DNA of 64,000 nt from Curtobacterium sp. MCBA15_009 (GTDB lineage Bacteria > Actinomycetota > Actinomycetes > Actinomycetales > Microbacteriaceae): contig NZ_MJGO01000038.1 of NCBI RefSeq assembly GCF_001864895.1, forward strand, positions 196,228 through 260,227, written 5' to 3'. A program made the position numbers and the translations under genes. Below are positions 51,247 to 59,914 of this stretch, piece by piece. How positions within the stretch are numbered: position 1 is the stretch's first letter; every line of letters begins with the position of its first letter. Under the pieces are notes generated by a model. It made no database searches and was not told the origin of the DNA. It was given only the letters and a program-made list of their open reading frames with translations.

Positions 51247-52209
51247 TCAGGTGCGGAGCGTGGTGCTCGGGTTCTCGCCGAACTCCTGCAGGTAGTACCC
51301 GGCGAACCGGCCGAGGTGTCGGAAGCCCCAGCGCAGGGCGATCTCGGCGACGGTGACGCGGGTGGGGTCCGCCTGCTGCAGTTCGCTCCGGATGCCGCGG
51401 AGCCGTGCCTGCCGGATGAGGACCGTCGGCGCGGCGAGGTCTGCACGGTTGAGCGCCTCCTGCAGGCCGCGCAGGCTCAGCCCCGCCGCAGCAGCGACGT
51501 CGTGCGAGGTGATGGGGTCGCCGTTGCGGTCGGCGATGAACCGCAGGGCGCGACCCACGTTGCCGTGGTACTCCCCGAACAGCCCCTCGTCCGTCTCGGC
51601 GAACGCGTCGAGGACGAGCCGTCCGATGCTCTGCGTCAACAGGCGTCGCCGCAGGGGGAGCAGTGTCGGGTCGAGCAGTTCGGGCGCTGCGGCGGCGAGC
51701 CGGCGCTGGAGCACGGCGAGCGGTTCGGGTGCGGGGTGCCGCCTGAAGCGCAGCGGACGGGGTTCGGCGTTCCGGCGACTCGCGTCGAGGTCCCGGAGGA
51801 AGGTCGCATCGAAGTCGACGGCGTGCGGCACCGTGTCCGCGGGGGCCTCGAGGGTCAGGGCGCGGCCGGTCGGGTACATCGCGGCGGTGCCCGGGCGCAG
51901 GACCTGTTCGTGGTCGGTCCCGGCGTCGATGGCGGCGGTGCCGTGCTGCGCCCAGGTCAGCAGGTAGCGGCCCTCGGGCTCGATGCGCCCCCACCGGTCC
52001 GCCGTGAGCGTCGAACTGCGGAGCGTCATCGAGGGGTCGCCGACCGCCCGGACCCGGTACGCGAAGGGCCTGCCGGACGCGGTGAGCGACACGCGGCGTG
52101 CGTTGTGGAGGTGCTCGTAGAAGGCCGTCGCCTGGTCCACGTCGTGGCCTGAGGCTTCACGACGGACGGCGGGGTCCGGGTGAGCGCTCGAGCCGTCGCT
52201 GCTGGTCAT
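51247..52209 (-). CDS. AraC family transcriptional regulator
   Basis: 320 residues. The C-terminal AraC domain has two helix-turn-helices: ITSHDVAAAAGLSLRGLQEALNR and VTVAEIALRWGFRHLGRFAGYY, ending YLQEFGENPSTTLR. The N-terminal 200 residues are a cupin-like ligand domain of the AraC_binding_2 type (YLLTWAQHGTAAID). It probably activates a catabolic or stress gene; no obvious target lies beside it. TAGGAT is 9 nt upstream of the ATG. Confidence 0.93.
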   Translation of the reverse strand: MTSSDGSSAHPDPAVRREASGHDVDQATAFYEHLHNARRVSLTASGRPFAYRVRAVGDPSMTLRSSTLTADRWGRIEPEGRYLLTWAQHGTAAIDAGTDHEQVLRPGTAAMYPTGRALTLEAPADTVPHAVDFDATFLRDLDASRRNAEPRPLRFRRHPAPEPLAVLQRRLAAAAPELLDPTLLPLRRRLLTQSIGRLVLDAFAETDEGLFGEYHGNVGRALRFIADRNGDPITSHDVAAAAGLSLRGLQEALNRADLAAPTVLIRQARLRGIRSELQQADPTRVTVAEIALRWGFRHLGRFAGYYLQEFGENPSTTLRT

Positions 52210-52218
52210 GTCGAAGGC

Positions 52219-52224
52219 ATCCTA
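52219..52224 (-). promoter_or_regulatory. -10 box of the AraC gene
   Basis: TAGGAT on the minus strand, 9 nt before the ATG at 52209. Confidence 0.5.
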
Positions 52225-52242
52225 GACCGAGGGCGAGCCGCC

Positions 52243-52729
52243 TCAGTTGTACTGTCGGCAGTCCTCGTGACCGTGCGGCTCGAGGTCCGACCCGACGCGG
52301 ACGAGTTCCCAGCACCGCGGGTCACCGGAACCACCGTCGATGCCGAAGGCTATCGTCATCTCGCCCTGCCTGCCGGTCGCGAACCCGCCCCCACCACAGT
52401 CGGGCGTCGGCGACGACAGGTGGAAGTCCTGGACATCGACCTGCAGGTCCCAGGTCCCGGTGCAGCTGACCGTCGCGGGGGTGCCGGGGTCGACCGGGGC
52501 GCTCGTGTCACCGCGCGTGACCCAGGTGCGCAGGGACCGGCCGACCTCGCCGGCACGTGGACGCACGCGTCCAGCCGCCTGACGCTGCACGGGGACGGGA
52601 CCTTCGAGATGACCGACATGCCGCGTTCGGGTAGCGGTCGAAGAGCCCCGCGCAGCCGGTCAGGGCGCACGCGGTCACCGCCAGCACGACCGCGGTCGTG
52701 ACGAACCTGCGACGTTGACGGAGGCGCAT
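52243..52729 (-). pseudogene. Lipoprotein gene broken by an internal inversion
   Basis: The minus strand starts with a good lipoprotein signal (MRLRQRRRFVTTAVVLAV ... LTGCAGLFDRYPNA, from 52729) and ends with a plausible C-terminal half (ATVSCTGTWDLQVDV ... DPRCWELVRVG, stop at 52243), but the frames do not join. The segment between, about 52530-52622, reads sensibly only on the plus strand as GPADLAGTWTHASSRLTLHG and on to TFEMTDMPR, exactly the N-terminal strands expected for this kind of small beta-barrel lipoprotein. Flipping it back would give YPNA-QGPADLAGTW and TDMPR-TWVTRG, but both joins cannot be in frame without a further 1-2 nt change. Confidence 0.6.
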
Positions 52730-52829
52730 GGTAGAACGCTGTCCGGCCCCGTCCGCGGGCGGCCGCGCCGGGGCGTGACCCGGTCCGCCGACGATCAGCC
52801 CAGACCCAGCCCGAACGGAGGCGACCGAG

Positions 52830-53393
52830 ATGCCGCTGGACCACCGCGACCGCCCGGGTCATGCGCCCTCCGATCCGGGCACCAGGCTGCGCCCGATCCG
52901 CGTCGAGGACGCAGCCGTCCTGGCGTCGGTCATCACGTCGAGTGCGGACCACCTGCGGCCGTGGGAGCCGGCACGCTCACCGTCGTACTACACGGAGCGC
53001 GGGCAGCACGACGTGATCGTGCAGGCGCTCGCTGCGAGTCGGGCGGGGACCGCGGTGCCGTTCGTCATCGAGTCCGGCGACGGCGAGCTGCTCGGCCGCA
53101 TCACCCTGAGCGGGGTCACCCGGGGTGCGCTGCAGTCGTGCGCACTCGGGTACTGGGTACGGGCCGACCGGACGCGGCAGGGGCACGCCACCCGCGCGGT
53201 CCGTGCGGCGGTCGACCACGCGTTCGACGTGCTCCGGCTCCACCGGGTGCAGGCCGAGACCCTGCCCGAGAACGTCGGCTCGCAGCGGGCCCTGGCCGCG
53301 GCGGGCTTCACCCGGTACGGATTCGCGCCCGAGTACATCAAGATCGACGGGGTCTGGCGGGACCACGTCATGTTCCAGGTCATCGCTTCGTGA
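52830..53393 (+). CDS. GNAT acetyltransferase, RimJ/RimL-like
   Basis: 187 residues. GNAT fold with RLRPIRVEDAAVLASVI, LLGRITLSGV, ALGYWVRADRTRQGHATRAV as the acetyl-CoA loop (Q-x-x-G-x-A type) and ENVGSQRALAAAGFTRYGF. This branch acetylates protein N-termini (ribosomal proteins S5, L12) or amino compounds. The start at the ATG follows CCGAG; the first 18 residues precede the fold. The GrpB-like gene begins 11 nt after its stop. Confidence 0.88.
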   Translation: MPLDHRDRPGHAPSDPGTRLRPIRVEDAAVLASVITSSADHLRPWEPARSPSYYTERGQHDVIVQALAASRAGTAVPFVIESGDGELLGRITLSGVTRGALQSCALGYWVRADRTRQGHATRAVRAAVDHAFDVLRLHRVQAETLPENVGSQRALAAAGFTRYGFAPEYIKIDGVWRDHVMFQVIAS

Positions 53394-53403
53394 CGGGGTC
53401 GCC

Positions 53404-53967
53404 GTGATCGAGGTGGTCGCGTACCGGGCGTCGTGGCCGGAGCGGTTCGCGGCGCTGCGGGACGCGTACGCCGCCGCACTCGACGCGGCCGGTGCTCCGT
53501 TCCGGAGCATCGAGCACGTCGGCAGCACCGCCGTGCCGGGCCTGGCGGCGAAGCCGGTCGTCGACGTCGACGTCGTGGTGGACGCCGCCGACGTGCCCGC
53601 CGCCGTGGCCGCGCTCGCGACGATCGGGTTCGAGCCCCGCGGCGAGCTCGGGGTGCCGGGCCGGCAGGCGTTCCGGACCCCCGAGCGCTTCGCGCCGAGC
53701 AACACGTACGTCGCCACCGCCGGGTCGCTCGCGCTGCGGAACCACCTGGCCGTCCGCGACGTCCTGCGGTCGGACGCGGTGCTGCGCGACGCGTACGCCG
53801 CGGTGAAGCGCCGTGCGGCCGGACGGGCGTCGGACATCGACGAGTACATCGCGATGAAGAGCGACGTGCTCGGTCGCGTCCTGCGCGCCGCCGGGCTGTC
53901 CGACGAGGACCGCGCGGCGATCGCCGCGACGAACCGCCGGATCACCGGACGCGGCGCCGGCGGCTGA
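53404..53967 (+). CDS. GrpB family protein (nucleotidyltransferase-like)
   Basis: 187 residues. GrpB/UPF0157 signatures: YRASWPERFAALRDAY, SIEHVGSTAVPGLAAKPVVD and DVDVVVDAADV, where the Gly-Ser and Asp-x-Asp pairs mimic the nucleotidyltransferase active site. VYVATAGSLALRNHL-type sequence (TYVATAGSLALRNHLAV) follows. Reaction unknown. GTG start at 53404. Confidence 0.88.
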   Translation: MIEVVAYRASWPERFAALRDAYAAALDAAGAPFRSIEHVGSTAVPGLAAKPVVDVDVVVDAADVPAAVAALATIGFEPRGELGVPGRQAFRTPERFAPSNTYVATAGSLALRNHLAVRDVLRSDAVLRDAYAAVKRRAAGRASDIDEYIAMKSDVLGRVLRAAGLSDEDRAAIAATNRRITGRGAGG

Positions 53968-53970
53968 CGG

Positions 53971-54369
53971 TCACGGCCGGAACGGCTGCGGGTACGGCAC
54001 CAGCAGGTCGCCGCCGGTCAGCGCGAGGAGGCCCGCCAGACCGACCAGCGAGGTCGCGACCAGGGCGACGAGCGCGAACCGGACCGCGGAGCGACGGTCG
54101 TGCCGGGCGACCCGGGCCGCCATCAGGAGCAGGAGCAGACCGAGCAGGTGTGCCCCGACGACGACCGGCAGCCCGAGCGTCACCGCCCCCTCGTGCGGGT
54201 TCGAGAAGTCGTCGGCCGTGCTGCGGTTGTCGACGTCGGACGCGAGGTACAGGAACAGCCACGTCAGGAAGCCGGCGACGGCGCCGAGCCCGGCGGTCAG
54301 CCAGAACAGCACCGCCCAGCCCGTGGCGGTCCAGCCGGTGCGTCGCTCGGTGTGATGGGTGGCCGTCAC
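53971..54369 (-). CDS. Four-helix membrane protein
   Basis: 132 residues with three to four membrane segments (about 18-45, 65-85, 95-118). An acidic loop DVDNRSTADDFSNPHEG lies outside between helices 1 and 2. Not recognised. GTG start overlapping the stop of the gene before it, so the two small membrane genes are coupled. Confidence 0.7.
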   Translation of the reverse strand: MTATHHTERRTGWTATGWAVLFWLTAGLGAVAGFLTWLFLYLASDVDNRSTADDFSNPHEGAVTLGLPVVVGAHLLGLLLLLMAARVARHDRRSAVRFALVALVATSLVGLAGLLALTGGDLLVPYPQPFRP

Positions 54370-54620
54370 CGCTCGGACTCCTCCGACGGGCCGTGCTCCG
54401 CCTCCCACTCGTCCTTGCGGGCGACCGCCTCGTCGAGCTGCCGGTTCCGGGCAGCTCGGTCGGCGAGGTCCTGCCCGACGTACGCGGCGACGGCGAGCAG
54501 CGCGCACCCGACCCCCATGAGGACCCGTGAGAGGCGACCGTCGGCGGTCGTCAGTAGCCAGATCGCCAGCAGGCCGAACCCGGCCAGGCCGAAGCGCGCG
54601 AGTGATCCGAGGGCCTGCAC
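54366..54620 (-). CDS. Small two-helix membrane protein
   Basis: 84 residues: two membrane segments (about 8-25 and 32-50), then a charged helix (QLDEAVARKDEWEAEHG). Not recognised. GTG start with a TAGGGT box 6 nt upstream, which also gives the promoter for the following gene. Confidence 0.7.
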   Translation of the reverse strand: MQALGSLARFGLAGFGLLAIWLLTTADGRLSRVLMGVGCALLAVAAYVGQDLADRAARNRQLDEAVARKDEWEAEHGPSEESER

Positions 54621-54626
54621 ACCGTC

Positions 54627-54632
54627 ACCCTA
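54627..54632 (-). promoter_or_regulatory. -10 box of the small membrane gene pair (leaderless)
   Basis: TAGGGT on the minus strand, 6 nt before the GTG at 54620. Confidence 0.45.
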
Positions 54633-54638
54633 CGGCGG

Positions 54639-56177
54639 TCAGCGACCAAGTGCCTCCCGGCCGACACGTGCCTCGGCGACCGCCGGACGGAAGTCGACGA
54701 CGCGGTCGTCGACCGCGAAGCGGTACCGGTCGAGCCGGCGCACCCGCGGCTGGTGGTCGAGGAACGACGCGAGGTCGGCGCGTTCGTCCGGCGTGAGCTG
54801 CTGCACCGGATCCGAGGTGGACCGGAAGCCGCAGACGCGGGCGAGGTCGGCGAGCAGGGCGCGCTGGTCGGCGTCGAGGGTCCCGGCGCCGGCGCGGAAG
54901 GACACGACGTCCGGGTCGATCCGGTACAGCGGGTGCATCCAGACGCGCTCCAGCGGGCCGACCAGTCCGTTGAGTCCGCCCTCGTGGCTGGGGTCGGGGA
55001 CGGTGGCGTCGTTCTTCCAGAACGATGCGGTGTCGGGTCCGGCGCGCATCGCGTCGAGCACGCCGATCGACGCGAGCATCGGCGCACCGCAGCCGAGCAG
55101 GTGCACGTCGTCGCCGACCACCCGGCGGATGAGCGTGATCGCGTCGCGGTACACCTGTTCGCGGTCGCCCGCGCGGTGGCGGACGCCCCGCAGGGCCGCT
55201 GCGGACAGGAAGTCGAGCTTGAGGTATCGGAAGCCCCAGCCGACGACGGCACGGAACACCTCGGTCAGGTGCTCCTGGACGGCCGGCAGCGTCGTGTCGA
55301 GCGCCCAGTAGTGGGTGTCCCAGTTGTGGCCGGCGACGATGGGGCCCTCGCCGTCCTCGCGCTGGACGAGCCAGTCCGGGTGCTCGAGCGCCGTGCGGGA
55401 GTCGGGCAGGCAGATGAACGGCGCGAGCCACAGGCCGGGTCGCGAACCGCGTGCCGCGATCCGTTCGGCGATCGGTGCGAGGCCGTCGGGGAAGTCCGCG
55501 TTCGGCACCCAGTCGCCGACGATCTCCTCCCAGCCGTCGTCGACCTGGACGACGTCGAACGGCAGGTCGCCGAGGGCGTCGACGGACTGCTCGATCCGCT
55601 CGGCGTCGATGTCCTCGAAGAACGAGTACCAGCTGCACCAGACGGTCGACACCGAGCCAGCGTCGGGCGACGAGCCGAAGTGGGCGGCGAGCTGCGCGGC
55701 GTAGGCGTCGAACACGCCCGCCTCGTCACCGACGCCGAGGAACCACTGCCCGCCGACGTCCTCGGTGCGGCCCCACAGGTGCGTGCCGTCGGCCCCGGCG
55801 CGGGGGAGCCCGAGCCCGACGGCACCGAGCAGCACCACCCGGCCGTCGGCCAGGGCGACGGCGACCGCGCCGTTGCCCTCGTGCCGGTCCGGGGTGTCGT
55901 TCGCTGCGTCGTCGGCGGTCACCGTCCGGTCCGGGTCGCCGGCGATGCGCAGGGGTGCGTCCTCGATCGGCGTCCACCCGGTCGGCGACCACGAGGTCCA
56001 GCCGTGCCGGTGGACCTCGACCGCCTCGCCGTCGTGCGCGACGGTGAGCGGGCCCGGCTCGAGCAGCCAGCCACCCGTCACCGGTGTCGCGGTCGGGTCG
56101 TCCGGCCCGGACGCGTGCAGGCGCACGGTCCGTCCGGTCCGGGGGAGCTGCTGGGTCGGGGCGTCGTCGTGGTGCAC
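54639..56177 (-). CDS. GH36-type alpha-galactosidase / alpha-N-acetylgalactosaminidase
   Basis: 512 residues, intracellular (no signal). A GH-D clan TIM barrel: STVWCSWYSFFEDID, DVVQVDDGWEEIVGDW, LWLAPFICLPDS, and the nucleophile region FRYLKLDFLSAAA (Asp of KLD), with LLGCGAPM later. GH36 enzymes remove alpha-linked galactose, or in some clades alpha-GalNAc or related sugars. Adjacent genes (AgaS-like, NagK-like) make an amino sugar possible. The GTG at 56177 is chosen by a CATACT box 7 nt upstream; GTG 56204 would lie within this promoter. Confidence 0.85.
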   Translation of the reverse strand: MHHDDAPTQQLPRTGRTVRLHASGPDDPTATPVTGGWLLEPGPLTVAHDGEAVEVHRHGWTSWSPTGWTPIEDAPLRIAGDPDRTVTADDAANDTPDRHEGNGAVAVALADGRVVLLGAVGLGLPRAGADGTHLWGRTEDVGGQWFLGVGDEAGVFDAYAAQLAAHFGSSPDAGSVSTVWCSWYSFFEDIDAERIEQSVDALGDLPFDVVQVDDGWEEIVGDWVPNADFPDGLAPIAERIAARGSRPGLWLAPFICLPDSRTALEHPDWLVQREDGEGPIVAGHNWDTHYWALDTTLPAVQEHLTEVFRAVVGWGFRYLKLDFLSAAALRGVRHRAGDREQVYRDAITLIRRVVGDDVHLLGCGAPMLASIGVLDAMRAGPDTASFWKNDATVPDPSHEGGLNGLVGPLERVWMHPLYRIDPDVVSFRAGAGTLDADQRALLADLARVCGFRSTSDPVQQLTPDERADLASFLDHQPRVRRLDRYRFAVDDRVVDFRPAVAEARVGREALGR

Positions 56178-56184
56178 GGTCGGC

Positions 56185-56190
56185 AGTATG
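56185..56190 (-). promoter_or_regulatory. -10 box of the GH36 gene (leaderless)
   Basis: CATACT on the minus strand, 7 nt before the GTG at 56177. Confidence 0.4.
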
Positions 56191-56275
56191 CCGTCGCCGG
56201 CCACGCCACGACCAGCGCCGACGGGCAGGTGCGCAGTCGGTCTGCGCGATCGTCCTGCGCGGCCCCGCCGCGCGC

Positions 56276-57115
56276 TCAGCGCGGCTCGGGTGTCTGGCTC
56301 GCGACGACGTGCACCCGCACGCCGAGGTCCGCGATGCGTCCGAGCTCGGCCCGGTCGGCGCCGTCGTCGGTGACCAGGTCGTGCACGGCCTGCATGCCGA
56401 CGACGGGCGCGAGCGTGGTCCGGCCGATCTTCGACGAGTCGGCGACGACGATCGTGCGCTGCGCGTTGCGGAGCATCGCGGCGTTCGTCCTCGCCTCGAT
56501 CTCGTCGTGCGTGGTGGCACCGCCGGCGGCGCTGACCCCGTCCATCCCGACGAAGGCGGCCCCGACGTTCATCGCGCCGAACGCGTTCTCGGCCAGGACC
56601 CCGACGAGCTCGAACGAGTGCGGCCGGATGGTGCCACCGGTCATCACGACCCGCAGGTTCGGCCGCGCGCCGATCTCGCCGGCGGTCGTCAGCGAGTTCG
56701 TGACGATGGTCAGACCGTTGCGGAAGACCAGGGAACGGGCGACCGTCGCGGCCGTGGTGCCGCCGCCGATCGCCACGGCCAACGGGCCGTCGGGCAGCAG
56801 CGCTGCCGCCGCCCGCCCGATGCGCTGCTTGACGGCCTGCGAGCGCCCCTCGCGCAGCCGGACCGGGATCTCGGCCGTCGGGACCGCGATCCGGGCACCG
56901 CCGTGCGTGCGGGTCAGCAGCCCCTGCTGCTCGAGGTCGGCGAGGTCGCGGCGGGCCGTCGCCGCCGACACCCCGAGCGACGTGACGAGGTCCTGCAGCG
57001 AGACGGCGCCCTGCTCGGACAGCAGTTCGAGCACGGCGAGCATGCGCCGCGACCGCTTGCCCGACCCGGAGGCGGGGGACGTCTGCGACGGCGACGAGGA
57101 GCGGTCATCGATCAC
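56276..57115 (-). CDS. DeoR family sugar regulator
   Basis: 279 residues. N-terminal winged helix: RMLAVLELLSEQGAVSLQDLV, then TSLGVSAATARRDLADLEQQG and LTRTHGGA. The C-terminal DeoRC/SIS-like sensor has LAVAIGGGTTAATVARSL and MDGVSAAGGATTHDEIEA, which binds a phosphorylated sugar. It is divergent from the GH4-ABC operon and upstream of GH36, so it most likely represses both. GTG start with a TACGAT box 7 nt upstream. Confidence 0.94.
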   Translation of the reverse strand: MIDDRSSSPSQTSPASGSGKRSRRMLAVLELLSEQGAVSLQDLVTSLGVSAATARRDLADLEQQGLLTRTHGGARIAVPTAEIPVRLREGRSQAVKQRIGRAAAALLPDGPLAVAIGGGTTAATVARSLVFRNGLTIVTNSLTTAGEIGARPNLRVVMTGGTIRPHSFELVGVLAENAFGAMNVGAAFVGMDGVSAAGGATTHDEIEARTNAAMLRNAQRTIVVADSSKIGRTTLAPVVGMQAVHDLVTDDGADRAELGRIADLGVRVHVVASQTPEPR

Positions 57116-57122
57116 GAGTGCG

Positions 57123-57128
57123 ATCGTA
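57123..57128 (-). promoter_or_regulatory. -10 box of the DeoR gene (leaderless)
   Basis: TACGAT on the minus strand, 7 nt before the GTG at 57115. Confidence 0.45.
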
Positions 57129-57137
57129 GCGGTCAGT

Positions 57138-57162
57138 CATTCTGATCGTTTCGCTCGGAATG
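57138..57162. promoter_or_regulatory. Possible DeoR operator
   Basis: CATTC and GAATG arms 15 bp apart in the 84-bp DeoR/GH4 divergent region, which is clearly richer in A+T than its surroundings. Position fits an operator; the motif is short. Confidence 0.35.
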
Positions 57163-57199
57163 TTGGACGAACGGCGATTCCACTCCATGATTCCTGAGC

Positions 57200-58516
57200 A
57201 TGACCCGTGTTGCGTTCATCGGTGCCGGCAGTGTCGTCTTCACCCGACAGCTGCTCGCCGACCTCCTCGGCTTCGAGGACCTGCCCCCGCTCGACCTCCG
57301 ACTCCACGACGTGGACGAACGGCGGCTCGCCGTCGCCGAGGGCACCGCCCACCAGGTGAGCGAGCGGTTCGGCCGATCGATCCAGGTGACCGCGACGACC
57401 GACCGCCGCCGCGCACTCGCCGACGTCGACTTCGTCGTCAACATGGTGCAGATCGGTGGGGTCGACGCGACCCGGCTCGACCTGGAGATCCCGGCGCGGC
57501 ACGGACTGCAGCAGACCATCGGCGACACCACCGGCGTCGGCGGCGTGTTCCGCGCGCTCCGCACCTTCCCGTTCCTGACCAGCCTGCTCGAGGACATGCG
57601 GGCCGTCGCCCCGGGCGCGGTCCTGCTGAACTACACGAACCCGATGGCGATGAACGTCTGGTGGGCAAACGTCGCCGCCCCCGAGATCACGACCCTCGGC
57701 CTCTGCCACAGCGTCTACTGGACGGCGAACGACCTCGCCGAGCTCGTCGGCCTGCACGTCGACGACACCCGGTTCCGGGCCGCCGGCGTCAACCACCAGG
57801 CGTGGCTCCTCGACTGGACCCACGACGGTGAGGACCTCTACCCGCGCCTGCGCGAGCGGATCCGACAGGACCCCGAGCTGCAGCGCCGGGTGCGCGTCGA
57901 GATCTTCCGACGCATCGGCGCGTACCCCACCGAGACGAGCGAGCACTCGTCGGAGTACCTGCCGTGGTTCCTGCGCTCCGCCGAGCAGATCGACCGCTTC
58001 CGCCTGCAGCCGCTGGAGTACGTCGGGATCTCGGAGGAGAACCTCGCCGAGTTCCAGGCAGCGGAGCGCGCCCTGGCGAACGGCGAACCGCTCGAGCTCG
58101 AGCAGGGCGCCGCCGAGTACGCACCCCAGGTGATCCACTCCCTGGTCACGGGCACCGAGCGGGAGATCCACGCCAACGTCGTCAACCACGGGCTCATCGA
58201 CAACCTGCCGGCCGGCTGCGTCGTCGAGGTCCCGACGACCGTCGGCGCCGCGGGCATCGCCCCGCGGCCGATGGGGGCGCTGCCCACGGCGGCGGCGGCG
58301 CTCAACCGCTCGTACGTCTCGGTCAACGAGCTCACGATCCAGGCCGCGCGCGACGGCGACCCGCTCGCGCTCCGCCAGGCCGTCCTCGTCGACCCGAACG
58401 CGTCGTCGACGCTGACGCCCGCGCAGATCTGGGACCTCTGCAACGAGCTGGTGGCCGCCCACGGCGACCTGCTGCCGGAGCCCCTCCGGGTGCAGCTCGA
58501 CCCGGCCGCGATCTGA
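57200..58516 (+). CDS. GH4 family alpha-galactosidase/glucosidase
   Basis: 438 residues. NAD-binding VAFIGAGSVVFTRQLLADL at the N-terminus, LLNYTNPMAMN, the metal-binding Cys in LGLCHSVYWTANDLA and His in AGVNHQAWLL. GH4 enzymes cleave alpha- (and beta-) glycosides through NAD+-dependent oxidation and Mn2+, inside the cell. MelA-like alpha-galactosidase is the nearest subgroup. First gene of the operon with the ABC importer (46 nt before the binding protein). Promoter region with DeoR on the other strand. Confidence 0.9.
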   Translation: MTRVAFIGAGSVVFTRQLLADLLGFEDLPPLDLRLHDVDERRLAVAEGTAHQVSERFGRSIQVTATTDRRRALADVDFVVNMVQIGGVDATRLDLEIPARHGLQQTIGDTTGVGGVFRALRTFPFLTSLLEDMRAVAPGAVLLNYTNPMAMNVWWANVAAPEITTLGLCHSVYWTANDLAELVGLHVDDTRFRAAGVNHQAWLLDWTHDGEDLYPRLRERIRQDPELQRRVRVEIFRRIGAYPTETSEHSSEYLPWFLRSAEQIDRFRLQPLEYVGISEENLAEFQAAERALANGEPLELEQGAAEYAPQVIHSLVTGTEREIHANVVNHGLIDNLPAGCVVEVPTTVGAAGIAPRPMGALPTAAAALNRSYVSVNELTIQAARDGDPLALRQAVLVDPNASSTLTPAQIWDLCNELVAAHGDLLPEPLRVQLDPAAI

Positions 58517-58562
58517 CGACGGCGCCGACCGACCGACGCACGCGACGACGAAGGAGTCCGCA

Positions 58563-59906
58563 GTGACACGAAGAGGAACCCGCGCCACCCCGACCGGCAC
58601 CGGTCGGCGCCGCGCGCGCTGGACCGCGGCGGCCGCCGTCCTGGCGGTGGTCGGCTCGGCGCTCGCCGGGTGCGCCACGCAGGGTGCGACGACGCTCGAC
58701 ACCTCGGCCCCCGTGCACCTGACCATGTGGTCGGGGCAGAGCGACCAGGCCGAGAAGCTCCTGCAGGCGCTCGTCGACGAGTACGAGGACGACCACCCGA
58801 ACGTGACCATCGACATGTCGCCGGGTGCGTCCTCGACGGACGAACTGCTGCAGAAGCTCGCGGCGTCCTTCGCCGGGAACGACTCCCCGGACATCTCGTA
58901 CACGTTCGGGTCGTGGGCGAGCCAGCTCGAACGCTCGGACCGCACGCTCGACCTCCGCGACACCATCGAGGAGCCGGACGTCGCCTGGGACGAGTTCACC
59001 CAGGCCGCACGGAACACCGCCCAGCCCACGGGCGGCAAGGTGATCGGGTTCCCCGCGGTCGTCGACAACATCTCGCTGCTCTACAACACGACCGTCTTCG
59101 ACCGGGCCGGTGTCGCGTACCCGACCGCCGACTGGACGTGGGAGGACTTCCGCAAGGCCGCGAAGCAGCTCACCGAGAAGGACAGCAACACCTTCGGGTA
59201 CGGCTACTCGGTGTCCGGCAGCGAGGAGACCACCTGGCAGATGTGGCCGCACCTCTGGCAGAACGGCGGGGCGATCCTCAGCGAGGACGGCAAGCAGGCG
59301 GCGTTCGACTCGGCCGCCGGCGTGGACGCGCTCTCGTTCCTCCGCGACATGGCGGTCGACGACCGGAGCGTCTACCTCGACCAGACCGACACGAAGTTCG
59401 CGCAGCTCTTCGAGAGCGACCGCATCGGCATGATCACCTCGGGCCCGTGGGAGCTGTCCGCGCTGAAGACCGCGGGGACCTCGTACGGGGTCGTCCAGCT
59501 GCCGGGGACCGACGGGGACCACCAGACGGTGTCCGGCCCCGACCTGTGGACGCTGTTCGACAACAAGGACGTCAACCGCGCGTACTGGGCCACGGACTTC
59601 GTGAAGTGGTTGACCGCGAAGGAGCAGGACGAGCGCTTCAACGTCGCCGTCGGCAACCTGCCGCTGCGTTCGAGCGAGGCGACCAGCGAGGCCTTCCTGC
59701 AGCAGGCGAAGGCGCTCCCCGGCCTCGACGTCATGCAGGAGAACTCCGCCAACGCGAAGCAGACCCGTCCGACCGTGCCCGGCTACAACGGCCTCTCCGA
59801 GGCGTTCGGCAACGCGGTCGCGCACGTGCTGCAGGGCGACGGCGACCCGAAGACCGCACTCCGGCAGGCGAGCGACGCCGCCGACAAGGCACTCCGCCAA
59901 GGCTAG
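58563..59906 (+). CDS. ABC sugar-binding lipoprotein
   Basis: 447 residues. Lipoprotein signal with lipobox SALAGC (Cys at about residue 37) and many basic residues before it. VHLTMWSGQSDQAEKLLQAL and the WASQLERSD segment fit the family-1 extracellular solute-binding proteins for oligosaccharides. It delivers a sugar or glycoside to the permeases encoded just downstream. GTG start with AAGGAG 8 nt upstream. Confidence 0.93.
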   Translation: MTRRGTRATPTGTGRRRARWTAAAAVLAVVGSALAGCATQGATTLDTSAPVHLTMWSGQSDQAEKLLQALVDEYEDDHPNVTIDMSPGASSTDELLQKLAASFAGNDSPDISYTFGSWASQLERSDRTLDLRDTIEEPDVAWDEFTQAARNTAQPTGGKVIGFPAVVDNISLLYNTTVFDRAGVAYPTADWTWEDFRKAAKQLTEKDSNTFGYGYSVSGSEETTWQMWPHLWQNGGAILSEDGKQAAFDSAAGVDALSFLRDMAVDDRSVYLDQTDTKFAQLFESDRIGMITSGPWELSALKTAGTSYGVVQLPGTDGDHQTVSGPDLWTLFDNKDVNRAYWATDFVKWLTAKEQDERFNVAVGNLPLRSSEATSEAFLQQAKALPGLDVMQENSANAKQTRPTVPGYNGLSEAFGNAVAHVLQGDGDPKTALRQASDAADKALRQG

Positions 59907-59914
59907 GAGCACCC

